64,000 nucleotides of DNA from Cunninghamella blakesleeana (GCA_017871115.1 JAFCIZ010000005.1:5511501-5575500), one strand, 5' to 3'. Positions 10,307 through 23,609 are shown, counted from the first letter of the stretch. The notes: a model not told the origin generated them from the sequence alone. Numbers and translations: made by a program.

Positions 10307-12502
10307 ATGTCATCAACTGATTCAGAACGCGTCATAATAGCCTCAGCGCCTGGAAAAGTACTTGTTACTGGTGGTTATTTGGTTTTAGATCAAAAATATA
10401 CTGGTCTTGTTATCGGTACCTCGGCTCGTTTTTACACCATCATACATAATAAAAAAAAGAATACTGAGCAAGAAAATATTACGGTTCGTTCTCCTCAATT
10501 TAAGCAAGCTGATTGGAAATATAAAGTTTCTTTACTTGATGATACCCTTGAATTTACAGCAAAGTACATTTATATTAATAATAATAATAATAATTTAATT
10601 ATAATAATAATATGATGATAACTCCATTCATGAATATATATCTCCATTTTATTTTACATCTCTATATACTATTGTATTAACTTGCATTTTTTTTGTACTC
10701 TTATTTGTTTGTTTGTTTAGGGAGACCGAGTCACCAAACAAGTTTGTTCAAACTTGTTTAAGATTTACTTTAATAGTCATACATCAATTAATAGGCTCAA
10801 GCTTATTTAATAAAATTTTAGGTGATGGTTTAGATATTTCTATCATAGGAGATAATGACTTTTACTCTCAGCGTGAAGAGGTAATATATAAATTTATATA
10901 ACAATAGGAAAAAAAAATTAGTGAATATAAATAGGATATTTATTTTATATATGTATATATTTATTATTATTATTATTTTTCAGCTTGAAAAATTAGGATT
11001 ATCAGTTAAACAAGCCAGCTCAAGAGAACAATTAAAACCATTTTGTGATACGCATGCTACATTAAAAACCGTGAATAAAACAGGACTTGGTAGTTCGGCC
11101 GCTTTAACCACATCTTTAGTAGGGGCCTTATTTTTATATTTCAACGTTTTCCAAGATTTGCAAGAAAATAATGCCAATTTAACATGGATTCATAATGTAG
11201 CTCAATTTGTTCATTGTTTTGCTCAAGGTAAAGTAGGGTCTGGTTTTGATGTATCAGCTGCTGTTTTTGGTAGCCATCGATATCAACGCTTCAATCCATC
11301 CATTTTGACACCTATTATGGTAATAAATTTATGTATATTTATATGGCAAAAAAAAAAGTGAAACATGAACCCTTCTATTCATACCCCATTTTTTTCCATT
11401 TCTTAATTTTCTTTTAGAATGAAGATATTGATCCAGTCTTATTAACAAAGTCACTTAATGCTGAAAATAAAAGGTATGCCATTATCGTTATCATCATCAT
11501 ATAATATTAGTCATAATAAGAATAAATTAAAGAAGAGAAAAAGAGCAAGAAAAAAAAAATGATGACCTCATTTTAACTATATATACTTGTATATATTAAA
11601 TATAGCTGGGATAATAAAGTGTCTACCGTTGCATTGCCACCACAATTTCAAATGATTTTAGCCGATATTGATGCTGGAAGTCATACACCTACACTAGTCA
11701 GTCAAGTATTAAAATGGCGTAAAGAACAACCTGAAGAAGCTAATCAATTATGGGATGAATTAGATTATTATAACTCAAGAGTAGAACAACATTTTAGAGA
11801 TTTAACTTTGGCTGCTGAAACAGATGATATCGGTTATAAAAATGCTATAGCAGAAGTAGTGGATTTACCTGTATCTCAAGTAATAAAAAGAAAAAGAATA
11901 ATTTTATGTATATATACGGATGAAAGGGTATATTAATTTAAATTTCAATCTATTTATATTTTATGATTATTATTATTATAGTGGGAAAAAATTCAAGATC
12001 ATACTAAAGTTCATCAGTTTTTAATTGAATTAGCAGCTGATTTCACCAAAGTAAGACACCTTTTACAAAAAATGAGCCAAGCTACAAACGTACCCATTGA
12101 ACCTAGTGAACAAACTCAATTACTTGATCAATGTATGGAAGTACCTGGAACTATTATGGCTGGTGTACCTGGAGGTAATAATAAAAATAATAACATAGTT
12201 TGTGTGTGTGTGTGCGTGTATTTGTACATTTCTTTTGTTTGATATTTTTTTTTCTAAAAAAAACTAAACGATCCTTTTCTTTTTTCATTTTCTTTTAAAT
12301 CAATGATGAAATGATAGCTGGTGGTTATGATGCTATATTTTGTATTGTTCTTTCTGAAGAGGCTAAAGATGGTGTTCATCGAATTTGGGAACAATGGTCA
12401 CTTTGTAATGTAAGCCCTTTACTTTGTCAAGCAGATTCAACTGGTATAACTAATATAGACCCAAATTCATCTACTGGTGCTATATGTTTGAAAAGGGCTT
12501 AG
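10307..12502 (+). CDS. ERG8: Phosphomevalonate kinase (ERG8), 486 aa, 7 exons
   Basis: Phosphorylates 5-phosphomevalonate to 5-diphosphomevalonate in the mevalonate/ergosterol pathway; cytosolic GHMP-family kinase. Exons are 10307-10563, 10721-10880, 10984-11319, 11418-11473, 11606-11879, 11982-12174 and 12318-12502; all phases agree. The N-terminus has the family start IASAPGKVLVTGGYLVLD. ISIIGDNDFYSQ, typical of fungal ERG8, lies at the end of exon 2. The GHMP ATP-binding loop KTGLGSSAALTTSLVGA is at about residues 171-187. KVGSGFDVSAAVFGSHRYQR follows. The C-terminal GHMP motif is around VPGAGGYDAIFCIVLS, split over the last intron. Length is close to the yeast enzyme (451 aa). The ATG is the first in frame after an A-rich leader. 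Confidence 0.96.
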
Positions 12503-12995
12503 AGAGTATTGTTTTTTTGTTTTATTATTATTATAATTTGAAGTAAATAATAAAAATAAAAAGTAAATTTATATATTGTTTTTGATTATATAATAAATGA
12601 TAAAAAAACACTCAACAGTAAAAATAATAAATAATATTAAGAGTAGCGCATATATAAAACATAATCATAGCATTTAAAATGTCAAAGGTTTAATCATTTT
12701 ACTTTTTATATACTGATAATATATTTTGTATATCTGTTTATATATATATATAGATTATGTATACGGAATAAGAAGAGCTAAATTGATAATAAAAAGAAAA
12801 ACTATTTTAATATGTAGGAAATATAAAGTAAAAAATAGGAGAATATAGTGATTAAAATAAAATAATAATGTGATATATTCATAAATATATGTAAACAAAA
12901 AAATAAATAAGTAAAAAAAGAAAATAATATATATCTATATAATAATTATTATATATAAAAACCGTTGAATACATATATGTATATCAATTGTTTTT
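12503..12995. other. Convergent 3' ends of ERG8 and CDC50
   Basis: About 490 bases between two stop codons facing each other. AT-rich with AATAAA-type motifs (for example near 12548 and 12590) that could serve as poly(A) signals on either strand. No gene seen. Confidence 0.4.
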
Positions 12996-14806
12996 TTAAT
13001 GTTGTTTTATATTTGAAGTTTGGTTCCATGATAAACGATCGTGGTCACCAAGTTTTCTAAAAAATAAAAATTTATATTATTAGAAATTACATGCACTTAA
13101 TATCACTATATATGTATTGACTTACCTTGGTTTAAAGAAATGCCATCCTAAGAACACAACACCTAATAACGCACATATACAACCCATAATAATATATGCT
13201 AAGCCCATAAAAGCATTTCGATCTCCTAAAAATGAGGTACCAGTAATAACAATGGATTTTGTCCCACCATAAGCTTTAATGTCATAGTCTATTTTAAAAA
13301 AAATAATAATTTTATTTTATTTAGTACCGTGAGTTCTTTTTCATTATTATTATTATATTTAAAAAAAAAAAAAAAAAAAAAAGATGAATGAGCTTACTTA
13401 AATCCACTTGAATTTGATAGGATCCAGGTTCCAAAGGAGCAACATTAACACCACCACCATTGCTATAATGTGAATATAATTTACGGAAAGTAGGATACCA
13501 ACTTGTACGCATCCAAACTTGGAAATGCTCATCTTCTTGAGGATTAAATATATTATTAGAGGTGTATTGTTGATACCGACGAACCCAATTAGGTGGAGGT
13601 GTGATGGATTCTACTGGCATCTGTGTTGGCTTATATCTCTGACGATCCGATGGCCATGCAATACCTGTCGTACTAAAATTATAAAATTTACTATCATTAC
13701 TTGTGTTTGCAGGATTCAATAAACGTAAACCAGAAAAGGAGTCTAGGTATTGATAAAATGGTAGAAAAAGTAAAACAGAAGATGAGAATGAGGAGGAATG
13801 ATATATACTTTCTACAAATCCCTTTTTTTCTTTATCCTTTTTATATATTACCATTAAACATAGAATTAGCAATTAAACCACAAGGATAGTAAATTTTTTG
13901 ATCAGGACTAATAGCAAGAGGATTGCAAGAAGCTCCTGCTTCTGCTGGTGTAATGATCTCGCCAGATAATTGGCTATAACTAAGACTTTTCACATACTTT
14001 CGATGATTCTGATAAAAATTATTTAATTTGTAATAAATAAAGACAGGTGGATGAAGTTCAATAGGAATACTAAATTGGATAGTACAGCGAGTAACAACTC
14101 CATTACCAGGAAGCCCATCTAAAAATGTATCTGAAGTTGAAGTTTTATAAGCTGGTGCTCGGATAGCTATAAAAAAATAATATAAAAATAGTGAATGGTA
14201 TCAAAAGTTAATATTAAAAAAAAATCACGTCTGTGTTAAATAAATAAAACCATATTTTATTATTAATTTATCTTAGTATCCACACATACCTGTAGAATTA
14301 TCAGTAAATTTATAACTATATAAATCTGGACTTAAAGTTCGTTCCATAGTACCAGCAGAATAACAATCTGTGTAATCAATAACAATTTCATTAACCTATT
14401 TAATGTCGTCATTTCAATATAGATATATATAGAGAAAAAGGGGTATAAATAAATAAAACAATTAATATAAAATATTTTTTGTTGTAAAAAAATTAAAAAA
14501 AATACTAACCGTCTCACTCTTATATAAGAAAAGACCGCCCAAAGGAGCAAAAATGATACCGGCAATAAATAATGTAGGTAACACTGTTTTGGGTGTTAAT
14601 AATGGTTGCCAAGACTTAAGCCGTTGTTGTTTAAAAGCAGTGTCTTTATTATTTTAAATAAGGACAAAAAATAATTAGCCATCACAATGATAATAAAAAT
14701 AAATAAATAAGTAAAATGCCATAACCATAATTATGAATAAAATATACACATATATACAATTTATATACTACGTACTTGCCGGTTTACGACTTTTTATTTC
14801 AGCCAT
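12996..14806 (-). CDS. CDC50/LEM3-family P4-ATPase (flippase) subunit, 384 aa, 7 exons
   Basis: Non-catalytic subunit that folds, traffics and supports P4-ATPase lipid flippases. Exons (minus) are 14806-14776, 14643-14510, 14395-14290, 14166-13852, 13742-13398, 13288-13126 and 13056-12996, in phase. The topology is the family one: a cytosolic N-terminus with [21 protein letters not shown]1 at about residues 31-51, a large extracytosolic loop, TM2 at about 337-360, and a short C-terminal tail ending after [10 protein letters not shown]. The loop contains DYTDC, paired Cys ([28 protein letters not shown]), [13 protein letters not shown], and the C-terminal region [14 protein letters not shown]. 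Length and signatures match fungal CDC50/LEM3 proteins (about 390-410 aa). I cannot assign a specific paralogue among Cdc50, Lem3 and Crf1. It diverges from the palmitoyltransferase gene across a 321-bp promoter. Confidence 0.96.
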
Positions 14807-15127
14807 GATGTTTATATATTTATATAATAAAAATATTAAAAACAATAAAATGAATTAAAAAGATGAATAAAAGAAAGGAAAAAAAAATGCTTTGAGAAAT
14901 TGAAAGTGTAAAAAAAAATGGCGGATTTTAAATTTTGATGTTAAAAGAGAAGCTTTTTTTTGGCTAAGTTTTTTTTTCTCTCTCTTTCCCCTTTCTATAT
15001 AACAACTTATATATTATATTATATTATATATATACACCTTTATATCATAATTTTATTTTTTAATGATTATATAACTAATTTATTTTTATTTTAAACTATA
15101 CATTTATAAAAAAAATCTCTATAAACC
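14807..15127. other. Divergent promoter between CDC50 and the DHHC gene
   Basis: 321 bases with A and T runs and the short GC-richer element ATGGCGGATTTTAAATTTTG near 14918, plus a CT-rich stretch near 14978-14993. No gene seen. Confidence 0.4.
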
Positions 15128-16094
15128 ATGTTGGAATCTATTCCTGGAAAAGTATTTGTAGTGGGAGTTACCTTACTTATAATAACTATCGCCTATTCAT
15201 CGCAATACTTTATATTTATATCTTTTCTTCAAGAAGCATCTTATTCTATACCTTGGATTTTAGGTCCTTTAAATATTTTTGTACTTTTAATATTTTATAA
15301 TTATTACTTGGCTTCAACAACTGATCCTGGAAAAGTACCTATCAATTGGGTAAGACGAAAAAAAAAAAAATTATATTATAATAACAACATTCTAAAAAAG
15401 GGAGAACCGATACAAACTATGGATTAAAAACGTTAATTTTTTTTTTATTACTTAGGAGCCACCCTTATCAATATTAAATCAAAATAATACAACAGAAGGA
15501 GCTTCGCCACCAAGGTTTTGCAAATCTTGTCAATGTTATAAACCACCAAGAACCCATCACTGTCGATACTGTGGAAGATGTGTACTAAAAATGGATCATC
15601 ACTGTCCATGGATTAACAATTGTGTTGGCATTAAAAATTATCCTCATTTTTTAAGGTTTATATTTTATGTTGATATTGCTTGTTTATATGTTTTGGTATT
15701 ATTGATATGGAGAGTAAGGTATATTATGGATGCGATACGTCATTTTAGAGTAAGTTTTGTAATATGAACATAACTATATATGCATAGTCATTTTTTATTA
15801 TGGTTATTATTAATATGATTTAAATTTGATTTTTTTGATAATTTAATTCATATTTTGTAGTTTGATGCAGAACCAACCACTACTGAAGTCGTATTTATTG
15901 TGATCAACTTTGTACTGGACATCATTGTTTTATTTTCTGTTGGTATATTAAGTGGATATCATTTTTATTGCCTTCTTGTGAACCAATCTACAATTGAAGC
16001 TTGGGAAAGAAGCAAAGTAGAAACACTCATTCGTCGAGGAAAAATACCACCTGTAAGTAAATATATATTAACGAATGATAAATATTTATTTATT

Positions 16095-16148
<54 letters not shown>

Positions 16149-16868
16149 TTATATGTATAAGTTGATTAGAGTGTACAATCATTATCATTATCAAGTTCAT
16201 GGCTACTTTTTATTGACTAATTTTTCTCTTTCTATATATAGTTTGAATATCCTTTTAGTGTTGGTATTTATAGAAATATATGCTCAGTATTGGGAAATAA
16301 TCCACTTTTATGGCTAATACCTAGCCGCCAAGTAGAAGGAGATGGTATTACATTTGCTTTACAACCTCATATCAACCCATTGTCAGTTTATCATTGGCCA
16401 CCAAGAGATCCTGATGATTTACGTCCTTCTATCTTTTCTTCAAAATATAAACGTTTACAAGAAAAAAGACAAATGCAACAATTACAAGGAATACCCCTTT
16501 CTTCAACATATCAGGACGATAATGTGGATGATTCCGAAGATTATTATGATTCAGGAAGCTTTATGACTGAGAGTGAAGATGATTATTCTATTTCAGACGA
16601 AGAGTTAAATATGAGGGATACAACATATAATGATCAGGAAACATATCGACGACGATTTGATCATCATCCTCATCCTTCAACAACTTCCATACCATCACAA
16701 TACCCATTACATCATAGACAACAGCAACATTATCAGTATACTCAACAACAACAAAATTATTACCCTTCGCATGATGTTGAAAATACAGATGAAGAGGACA
16801 CAATACCATTGACTGCTTTTATTCCAAGATCATCACCATCATCATCGAAAGAAACAAAAGGGGATTAG
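15128..16868 (+). CDS. DHHC-type protein S-palmitoyltransferase (PFA4-like), 444 aa, 4 exons
   Basis: Integral-membrane enzyme that attaches palmitate to cysteines of target proteins; Pfa4 acts in the ER and is needed for chitin synthase III export in yeast. Exons are 15128-15349, 15456-15749, 15861-16052 and 16242-16868, in phase. TM1 is at about residues 9-29 and TM2 at about 43-63, followed by STTDPGKVP (the DPG motif). The Cys-rich domain has CKSCQCYKPPRTHHCRYC and the catalytic DHHC at 121-124, then PWINNCVG. Two further TMs follow, then NQSTIEAWE (TTxE-like motif) and NPLLWLIPS. The last about 150 residues are an acidic, Gln/His-rich low-complexity tail, longer than in yeast Pfa4 (378 aa). 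The PFA4 assignment rests on the N-terminal layout and could be another DHHC subgroup. Confidence 0.93.
16097..16148. repeat. TA tract followed by GT tract in intron 3 of the DHHC gene
   Basis: About 34 bases of alternating AT directly followed by about 18 bases of alternating GT, inside the intron between 16053 and 16241. Likely length-variable. Confidence 0.9.
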
Positions 16869-17309
16869 TGTATATATTGGTCATTTATCAGGACTGTTTA
16901 TTTATTTATTTAATTTACTACTCTATTATAATTGAAAATAAAATCATTACTGTTTATATTTCTTTTTATTTCTTTTTTAAAAGAGATCATCGATATGACG
17001 TTTTTACTAATTTATTATCATATTTAAACGTTTACAATACAAAAAAAAGAAAAATGATATAAAAAAAAATTGGAGATGTGGGTGGTAAAATGATCATTAT
17101 TAAATAAATAATAATAAAAAGAAAAAGAAAAAGAAAAAAAATGAGTAATAAAATAATAATAATAATAATAATAAATCTACAAATCACTATTCACAGTAAA
17201 AAAAAGTAAAAAAAAAGAACCAATACATATATAAATATTAATAATAAAAAAAAACCTTCTATATATTTTATCCTTTTTTCTTTTTTTTCAAGTCATTGAT
17301 TAAAAAAGT
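16869..17309. other. Convergent 3' ends of the DHHC gene and TIM23
   Basis: About 440 bases, AT-rich, with an AAT-type repeat near 17147-17172 and several AATAAA motifs. No gene seen. Confidence 0.4.
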
Positions 17310-18168
17310 CTAGTTTTTGAACATATCAGAAAAAATTGACCAGACACCAGCAGCAACAGCACAAGCACCAGAAGAAAAGGCCATAGCACGAGGACCTATT
17401 TTTTTTATATTTAAAAAATAATATAGAAAATAAAAAAAAAATGAATATGTATGATCTTCTTTCATATTTTTTCGTACTTCATTTTTTATTCATATCACTA
17501 TCTTTTCCACTCCTTTCATTTATATTTCTATTTATTATTATTATTTTTTAAAAAAATAACTTACCAGCAGTACTCTTAAAGATGGCACCAGAAATAGCAC
17601 CAGCGGTTACACTACTAAAGATATCGTGAGTACCTCTTGTAGCATCAATCATAGCAGTGGTACCATTATACATCATAGCAATAACACCGACGGAGTTACC
17701 TAAACCAGGACCACGACGAGTAATTGTATTTAAGGTTGTATTTAATCTGACTCTCATGTTGGTGGAAGTGGCTGCACTCTTTTTTAAACCTTCAGCTAAC
17801 CCAATAGCACCACCTAAAGTTAAACCACCTAAATAAACAGTACCAGTACCATAACATAAATCATCGGTCCAACCACGAGAAGGAGTGAAAGTAGCACCAC
17901 CACCATAAGAAGCAGATTGTTGTGGATCATCGACTTGTAAAAAATCAATACCTCCTTGTACCGCTAAAGGATGAAGTTTAGCTGTATCATATTGATAACT
18001 ACTGCTCATAAAATCGGGCATCTTTTCATAACTATTACTATCATCACCAAAGGATTCTTGTTCATTAAATCCAGCATTAGCAGAAGGGGAATATATATCT
18101 TCGGTGTTGTTTTGAAATTGTGTGTCGTCTTGGTTGTTATTACTTGATCCAAATCCAAAAATACCCAT
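17310..18168 (-). CDS. TIM23: TIM23, mitochondrial inner-membrane import channel, 229 aa, 2 exons
   Basis: Channel subunit of the presequence translocase of the mitochondrial inner membrane. Exons (minus) are 18168-17565 and 17395-17310, joined through a split Gly codon. The N-terminal about 100 residues are hydrophilic, Asn/Ser-rich and acidic, the intermembrane-space receptor region. It includes KLHPLAVQGGIDFLQVDD, resembling the conserved stretch just before the membrane part. The Tim17/22/23 membrane domain follows: GWTDDLCYGTGTVYLGGLTL, Gly-rich helices GGAIGLAEGL and GNSVGVIAMMYNG, and GAISGAIFKSTAG. The second exon adds PRAMAFSSGACAVAAGVWS. Length matches yeast Tim23 (222 aa). Tim17 and Tim22 are excluded by the long N-terminus. 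Confidence 0.94.
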
Positions 18169-20581
18169 TTTTTATTATTATTAATTTATAATTTTATGAT
18201 ATACAATAAAAGAAAAAAAATCTATACAGTTCTTTTTTTTAAAAAAATTACAAGTTGACAGATAAGTTTAATAAAAGAATATAAAACTTATTGATAATAT
18301 GGTATTATAAAAGAAAAATGAAAAAAGAAAAAGAAAATATTTAAGAGAGAAAAAAAAAGATTTATAAACTCAACCCCCCATCACTGTGACGATTATTATT
18401 CATCCACCCGAGTTTTTTTTTGCGGGCTGGGATTTAAAAAAAAATTGGCTTAAAAAGGATTAACTTTTATTCTTTTTTGTCACTTTACTGCTTTAATCTA
18501 TTTAGTCCTTGTTTAATATTAAATAAATATTATGATAAACTATCTTTTTTACCTTTATTAAATATTTCGCCAAAAATCTAAAAAGAAAAAAATGAAAAGC
18601 GCTTGATAATATATCAAAGTAAAATTGCATAATGTAAAAGCCAAGTTAAAAATAAATGCATAGAGATAATATGAATATAAAAAAAAGTCAAAATCCACTC
18701 AAAAAAATATGAAGATAAATAAAATATAATTAATATTTCAGCTATATCTGAAAGAGAAGTAGAACCATGATACCAAAATTAAAAAATATTATTTTGTGTA
18801 TAATTAAGTTATACATCTTAATGTGAAGAATGTTCATAAAAGATGAAAATTATAAAACAGAGATAAAATAACGACACAGTCAATAACATACGCGTTGATA
18901 TTTCATGTATATTAACACAAATAATAAAAATATGACCCTATAAATTCATAAATAAGAATATATAATCAACAGTTAGTGCTTTGTTTTTTTTTTATATATT
19001 TTTTCTTTTTAGTAGCTCATGATCTTTGAAGGAAAAAAAAAGTGATGATGGTGATAATAACGTTTTTAATGATAACATTAACAGCATTAATAAGCACAAA
19101 AAAAGTAATAGTTTATTGGATTTTTTAATTGAATTATATAATTTCCAATTATTATATCACATCTAATTACTAATGGACAGCTAACAATGCTAATACAAAA
19201 ATCTCGAAACCATAGAAAAATGCACTAACTGGGGTAGCATATTATCAATAGGTTTTTATTTATCCCTCAATTAATAAACAAACGACTACCATGTACTCGC
19301 CAACTTTAATTCTTTTTTAACCGAATATCTTGTTTATGAAAAACAAAATTAGAAAAGGAATAATAGTTGATTAAACAAAGTATCCAGAATTAAAAACTAT
19401 TACATGAGAAATTTTTGCTGATGGGTAAGTAATGTTGTATCGAAAATTATCCTTATTGGCAGCATCTTACACTTTATATTTTTTAAAAAAAAAAATAACG
19501 CGTTCAAGAATTGTAAAAGAAAACACTCTATTTGGTAGATATAATATGAAGAAGAATAAGAATGATGATGGAGACATATTTGTTCATTCTTTGAGTTATT
19601 TTAAAAACATATCTGGAAAAGGAAATAAAATTATAGCCTTTTAAATGAGGGAAAATATATGCAAACTTTTTGCTAAAAAAAATATATGTTTTTAACTAGA
19701 GAGATGGGACATTTGGAAAGTCATCAAACCATTAATATCTATTTATTTAGTTAGATTGAGACAGGAAATGGCGACAAGGATGGATAAATTTGTGCATAAT
19801 CATATAATCAATCCAAAAGTATATCTAATAGTGATAGAACAGTACTCGTAAGCAAAAAACAAAAACAAAAAAAGACATGGGTCGAAATTAAACTCTATCA
19901 CCAAATCAACAATTAGTGATATTGAAAATAGTTTATGTTTTGGAAGAAGATAATAAAAAATGATAATTACCACAAATAAAAGAAAATCACTACCAGGACA
20001 AAGATGGTAATGGTACAACAGTATTGTTTTATCAGCAATCTATGAGTGATGCTTTCGATAATTTTGATAATAAATATTTTTTTTATATCTAGATTGTAAA
20101 TATATTTATGCATAATAATATTTTTATACAACAATCAAAAACATTTTTTTATACATCTTTTATTTATTTATTTTTTATATCTTTTTTTCCAAATTTTTTT
20201 AAATAGAATGTTGCCATTATATATTATAATACTTGTTTTTTGAAATACAATATATTATTTCTATCATGACAATTCTTTATAATTCTAATGATTTTAATAG
20301 TATTAAATACATATATCAATATAAACGTTCATTTAGTCAATTAGTTTTTATTTGTTTTCATTTTTTTTAAAAAAAAACTAATATTCTATACACTCTTTTT
20401 TTTTTAATAGTCTTAATTTATTATAACCATATTAGACTATTTTTTTAACCACACGAATACTACAATTTGATTAACTATAAAAAAAAATAAGAATAAAAAA
20501 AGGCTTGCTTACTAGATATAGGGTCCATAATAGTGTATATGTTAAACAAATTGGTTATTTAAAAAAATACTTGTGGATAAA

Positions 20582-20614
<33 letters not shown>

Positions 20615-21365
20615 CGAATAGATAGTACAGGGTTAATTTTCTTTAATAAGTTGACTCCATTTTAAGCAATAATTTTTCTTCTCCAGCAAATATAAAGAAT
20701 TAAAGTTTAAGGGATAAATAAATAATCTTGAAGATCAGATTATGTATGAATTAACTAGTTAAGATTTGAACATATATAGTATAATAATAATAGTAATAAA
20801 TAGGCAGCTTATTATTAATACAATTACATTGGTAGAAATAACTAATATATTACCATCATGTACCAATTATTAAAATAAGACCCTTTTAATAATGATGCCT
20901 TAGTGTATAAATTCTTTATATTTTCAAATTGATTATTAAACAAATATTTGTCGAGAATATCTTTTTACTGGAAAATAATAATAATAATTAACACGTATAG
21001 ACTTTTTGTTCTTTTTTTTAATAAAATATTATTAAGTACATATACGTATGCTTTTTTTAACCACTAAAAATATACCTACAATAAACATTTATTTATTTTT
21101 TTGTTTTAATTAACTCTATTCAGATACGTAATTAAAAAAAAGCTTTTTTTTTTTTTTTTGACTTCATTTTAAATAAACTCTGCCAAGAAAGTAAACTTTA
21201 TCAAGTTTAGTAAAAATATTAATAACCTCAATAAATTTTAAATAATACTTGTGTATACTGCACAATAAAATATAAAAAGGATTTTTTATTATTTATTACC
21301 ATCTTATATAACAAAATAAAAATGAGTAAAGGTGATCATATTTATAGTAATAATCAAATTATAAA

Positions 21366-21410
<45 letters not shown>

Positions 21411-21712
21411 CAATCAATTCTTATTATTTGTTTTTCTTAAATAGATCGATTTACCTTTTTCATTATACTTAAAAATTTAAAAGAGCAAAAAAAAAAAAAA
21501 AAAAAGACCAGACACCTTCCATATTAGGAAAGTCTTTATTAACGGAAAGGGGTAGGATACTGTCATTGACCAACTTATAAATACTCAAATAAATTTCATT
21601 TTACTATTTCTCTTCTTTTCATTTTTATTTTATTTTTTCTAAAAGAATAATAATAAAAATCATCACCTATTTATTCATTTATTTTTTCTTTTTTCAAAAT
21701 AAATAAATTAAA
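18169..21712. other. 3.5-kb AT-rich spacer
   Basis: The longest gene-free stretch in the window. It starts with the TIM23 promoter region, including CACCCGAGTTTTTTTTTG at 18405-18422. Short open frames occur (70 codons near 19432-19644 and others near 19700-20020) and their translations are loosely protein-like, but all are interrupted and I cannot support a gene. TA tracts lie at about 20588-20615 and 21369-21409. The sequence just before 21713 is T-rich and probably the promoter of the next gene. Confidence 0.4.
21369..21409. repeat. AT dinucleotide tract
   Basis: About 41 bases of uninterrupted alternating AT, some 300 bp upstream of the gene at 21713. Confidence 0.9.
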
Positions 21713-22315
21713 ATGGCACTTCATAATTTAGTATATAATAATTATGGTAATTATATGACATCTTCCTCAACAACAATATCTAACCAATTAGGTAAAATGA
21801 TCAATTATTTTTCATATACCAATATTATAATCAATACCCCGCCACCATCATTATCTTCTCCCTCCAAACCGGATCCTTCTCCTCCAAATCATCAACGATG
21901 GGTCTCCCCTAATCATGGCCATCTTTTCCAAATGACATCTAAAAAATTATCTCAGCAACCTCGGCAAGAGTCTTGTGGATTAAGAAAAAAGCTACTATTA
22001 AAACAAATGTTGACAAAATTGCGACCCAATAAAAGACATGCAATGATTTTATTGCCTATTCAATCTTTACCACAACCCCATTCACAACCCTTAATATATC
22101 CTCCACAACCTACTTATCATCCTCATTCTTATCGTTCATACTATAAACCTAAAGTAAAATTACCTTGTCCAAAAATAAATACTTCAATGATTCAACGTAA
22201 ACGTCATAATCCTCCATCGCCCACTTCTCCTCCTTTACCTTCTAAATCTATATGTAATCTTGATGATGACGACGATGATATTCCTCTTGGGACTTTGATT
22301 TCAAAGAAGCCTTAA
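21713..22315 (+). CDS. Hypothetical Pro/Ser-rich basic protein, 200 aa, single exon
   Basis: Intact ATG-to-TAA frame with no visible intron. The N-terminal half is Ser/Pro-rich, followed by a basic segment (RKKLLLKQMLTKLRPNKRH, about residues 91-109) and a Pro/His/Tyr-rich stretch. It ends with an acidic run and the short motif DDDDIPLGTLISKKP. Similar acidic-IPL motifs occur at the ends of other low-complexity proteins, including the DHHC protein in this window (EEDTIPLTAF). The T-rich leader and AATAAA-like motifs downstream suit a real gene. No known domain recognised; probably largely disordered. Confidence 0.55.
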   Translation: MALHNLVYNNYGNYMTSSSTTISNQLGKMINYFSYTNIIINTPPPSLSSPSKPDPSPPNHQRWVSPNHGHLFQMTSKKLSQQPRQESCGLRKKLLLKQMLTKLRPNKRHAMILLPIQSLPQPHSQPLIYPPQPTYHPHSYRSYYKPKVKLPCPKINTSMIQRKRHNPPSPTSPPLPSKSICNLDDDDDDIPLGTLISKKP

Positions 22316-22934
22316 TTTTCATTTTTACTTTCTTTTGTTTTATATTTTTCCTCCCATTTTTGTACATAGTTTGATTTTTTTTTTTTTTTGCAATATAATA
22401 AATTTTTATTATTGTTTTTATTTTACATGTAAAATAAATCTACATTTTTTTTTTTATGGATAAAACAAAAAGTAATCATTATATATATTAAAAGACAGCA
22501 CTTCATATGAGTTTGATTTTATCATTTTAAACCAAGTCTATCCTTCACTCTATTTTTTTATTTGTTTAATAAAAATATAAAATGATGCTTTAGTAACACA
22601 ACATTTAAAACATGTACAACGCTGAAAAAAGCAACTACCGAAACACCATATATAGTTTAGCGAAAATCTGGACAATGGGATGAATGTGATTTTTTTTATC
22701 AGTATTATCATTTTTATTGTGTTTTTGTGTATTTTTATATATAGGGAGAGAAAGATATAATGAAAGTAAAATAAATAATAATAAATAACAATGAATATAT
22801 ATATATATATATATATTTGAATAAATAAATAAATAAATTATTTATATAAATTAAAGTTTTATCATCATGATGTTTTTTTTTTTGGGAATTATGTTTTTGG
22901 TTAAAATAGAAAATCTAAAAAAAAAAAAAAAGAT
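22316..22934. other. Convergent 3' region
   Basis: About 620 bases between the hypothetical gene and the PLC-like gene, with AATAAA-type signals, T runs and an AT tract near 22796-22816. No gene seen. Confidence 0.4.
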
Positions 22935-23499
22935 CTAAAAGTAAACAATGCCAAGAGCAACTACTAAGAAAAGTGTCATCAAAGTAGAAGAGATAGTTAA
23001 ATGATGAGCACCAGATTTACCATTGCTACTTCCAGGACCGTTTGTAGCTTCATTATTACATTGAAGTTGCTTTGAGGAATCATAAGTGACATTATTAAGC
23101 TGAGCAGCAACAGCCATTGTATTACCAAGGTTAAAGAAATCGACTTCTAAAAAGGTTGGAAGTCTACCAAAGGTAGAAGAACATTCTTTTGCTTGATTTA
23201 ATAAAGAATCGCTATTAGTTTTATTAGCGGTTCCCTTTTGTGGAAGTTCAACAGTAGTAGAACCAAATTGTAATGAGCCATAAATAAAATGGTTCATTAC
23301 ATACATCATAGATTGTGCATTGGCGGGGTTGGAAGGGCGATCAATAGTACAAGAAAATGAATTTTCATCACGGTTATCATAAGGAGTTTCAAAAACATAA
23401 TTAAATTCTGGTAATAACCTATATTAAAATAAATATAAATAAATAAATAAAAAAAATATTAATAAATATATATTAGGTTTATGTAGACAAATATAGTAT

Positions 23500-23544
<45 letters not shown>

Positions 23545-23609
23545 GAAAAGACGTCCTTGTATATATATCCGTTTTTATTATACATATCTCATTCTCATTC
23601 TCTTCATTA

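Noticed and set aside
19432..20020. Short open frames that could be relics of a transposase
   Set aside because: All are interrupted by stops, no catalytic motif or terminal inverted repeat could be recognised.
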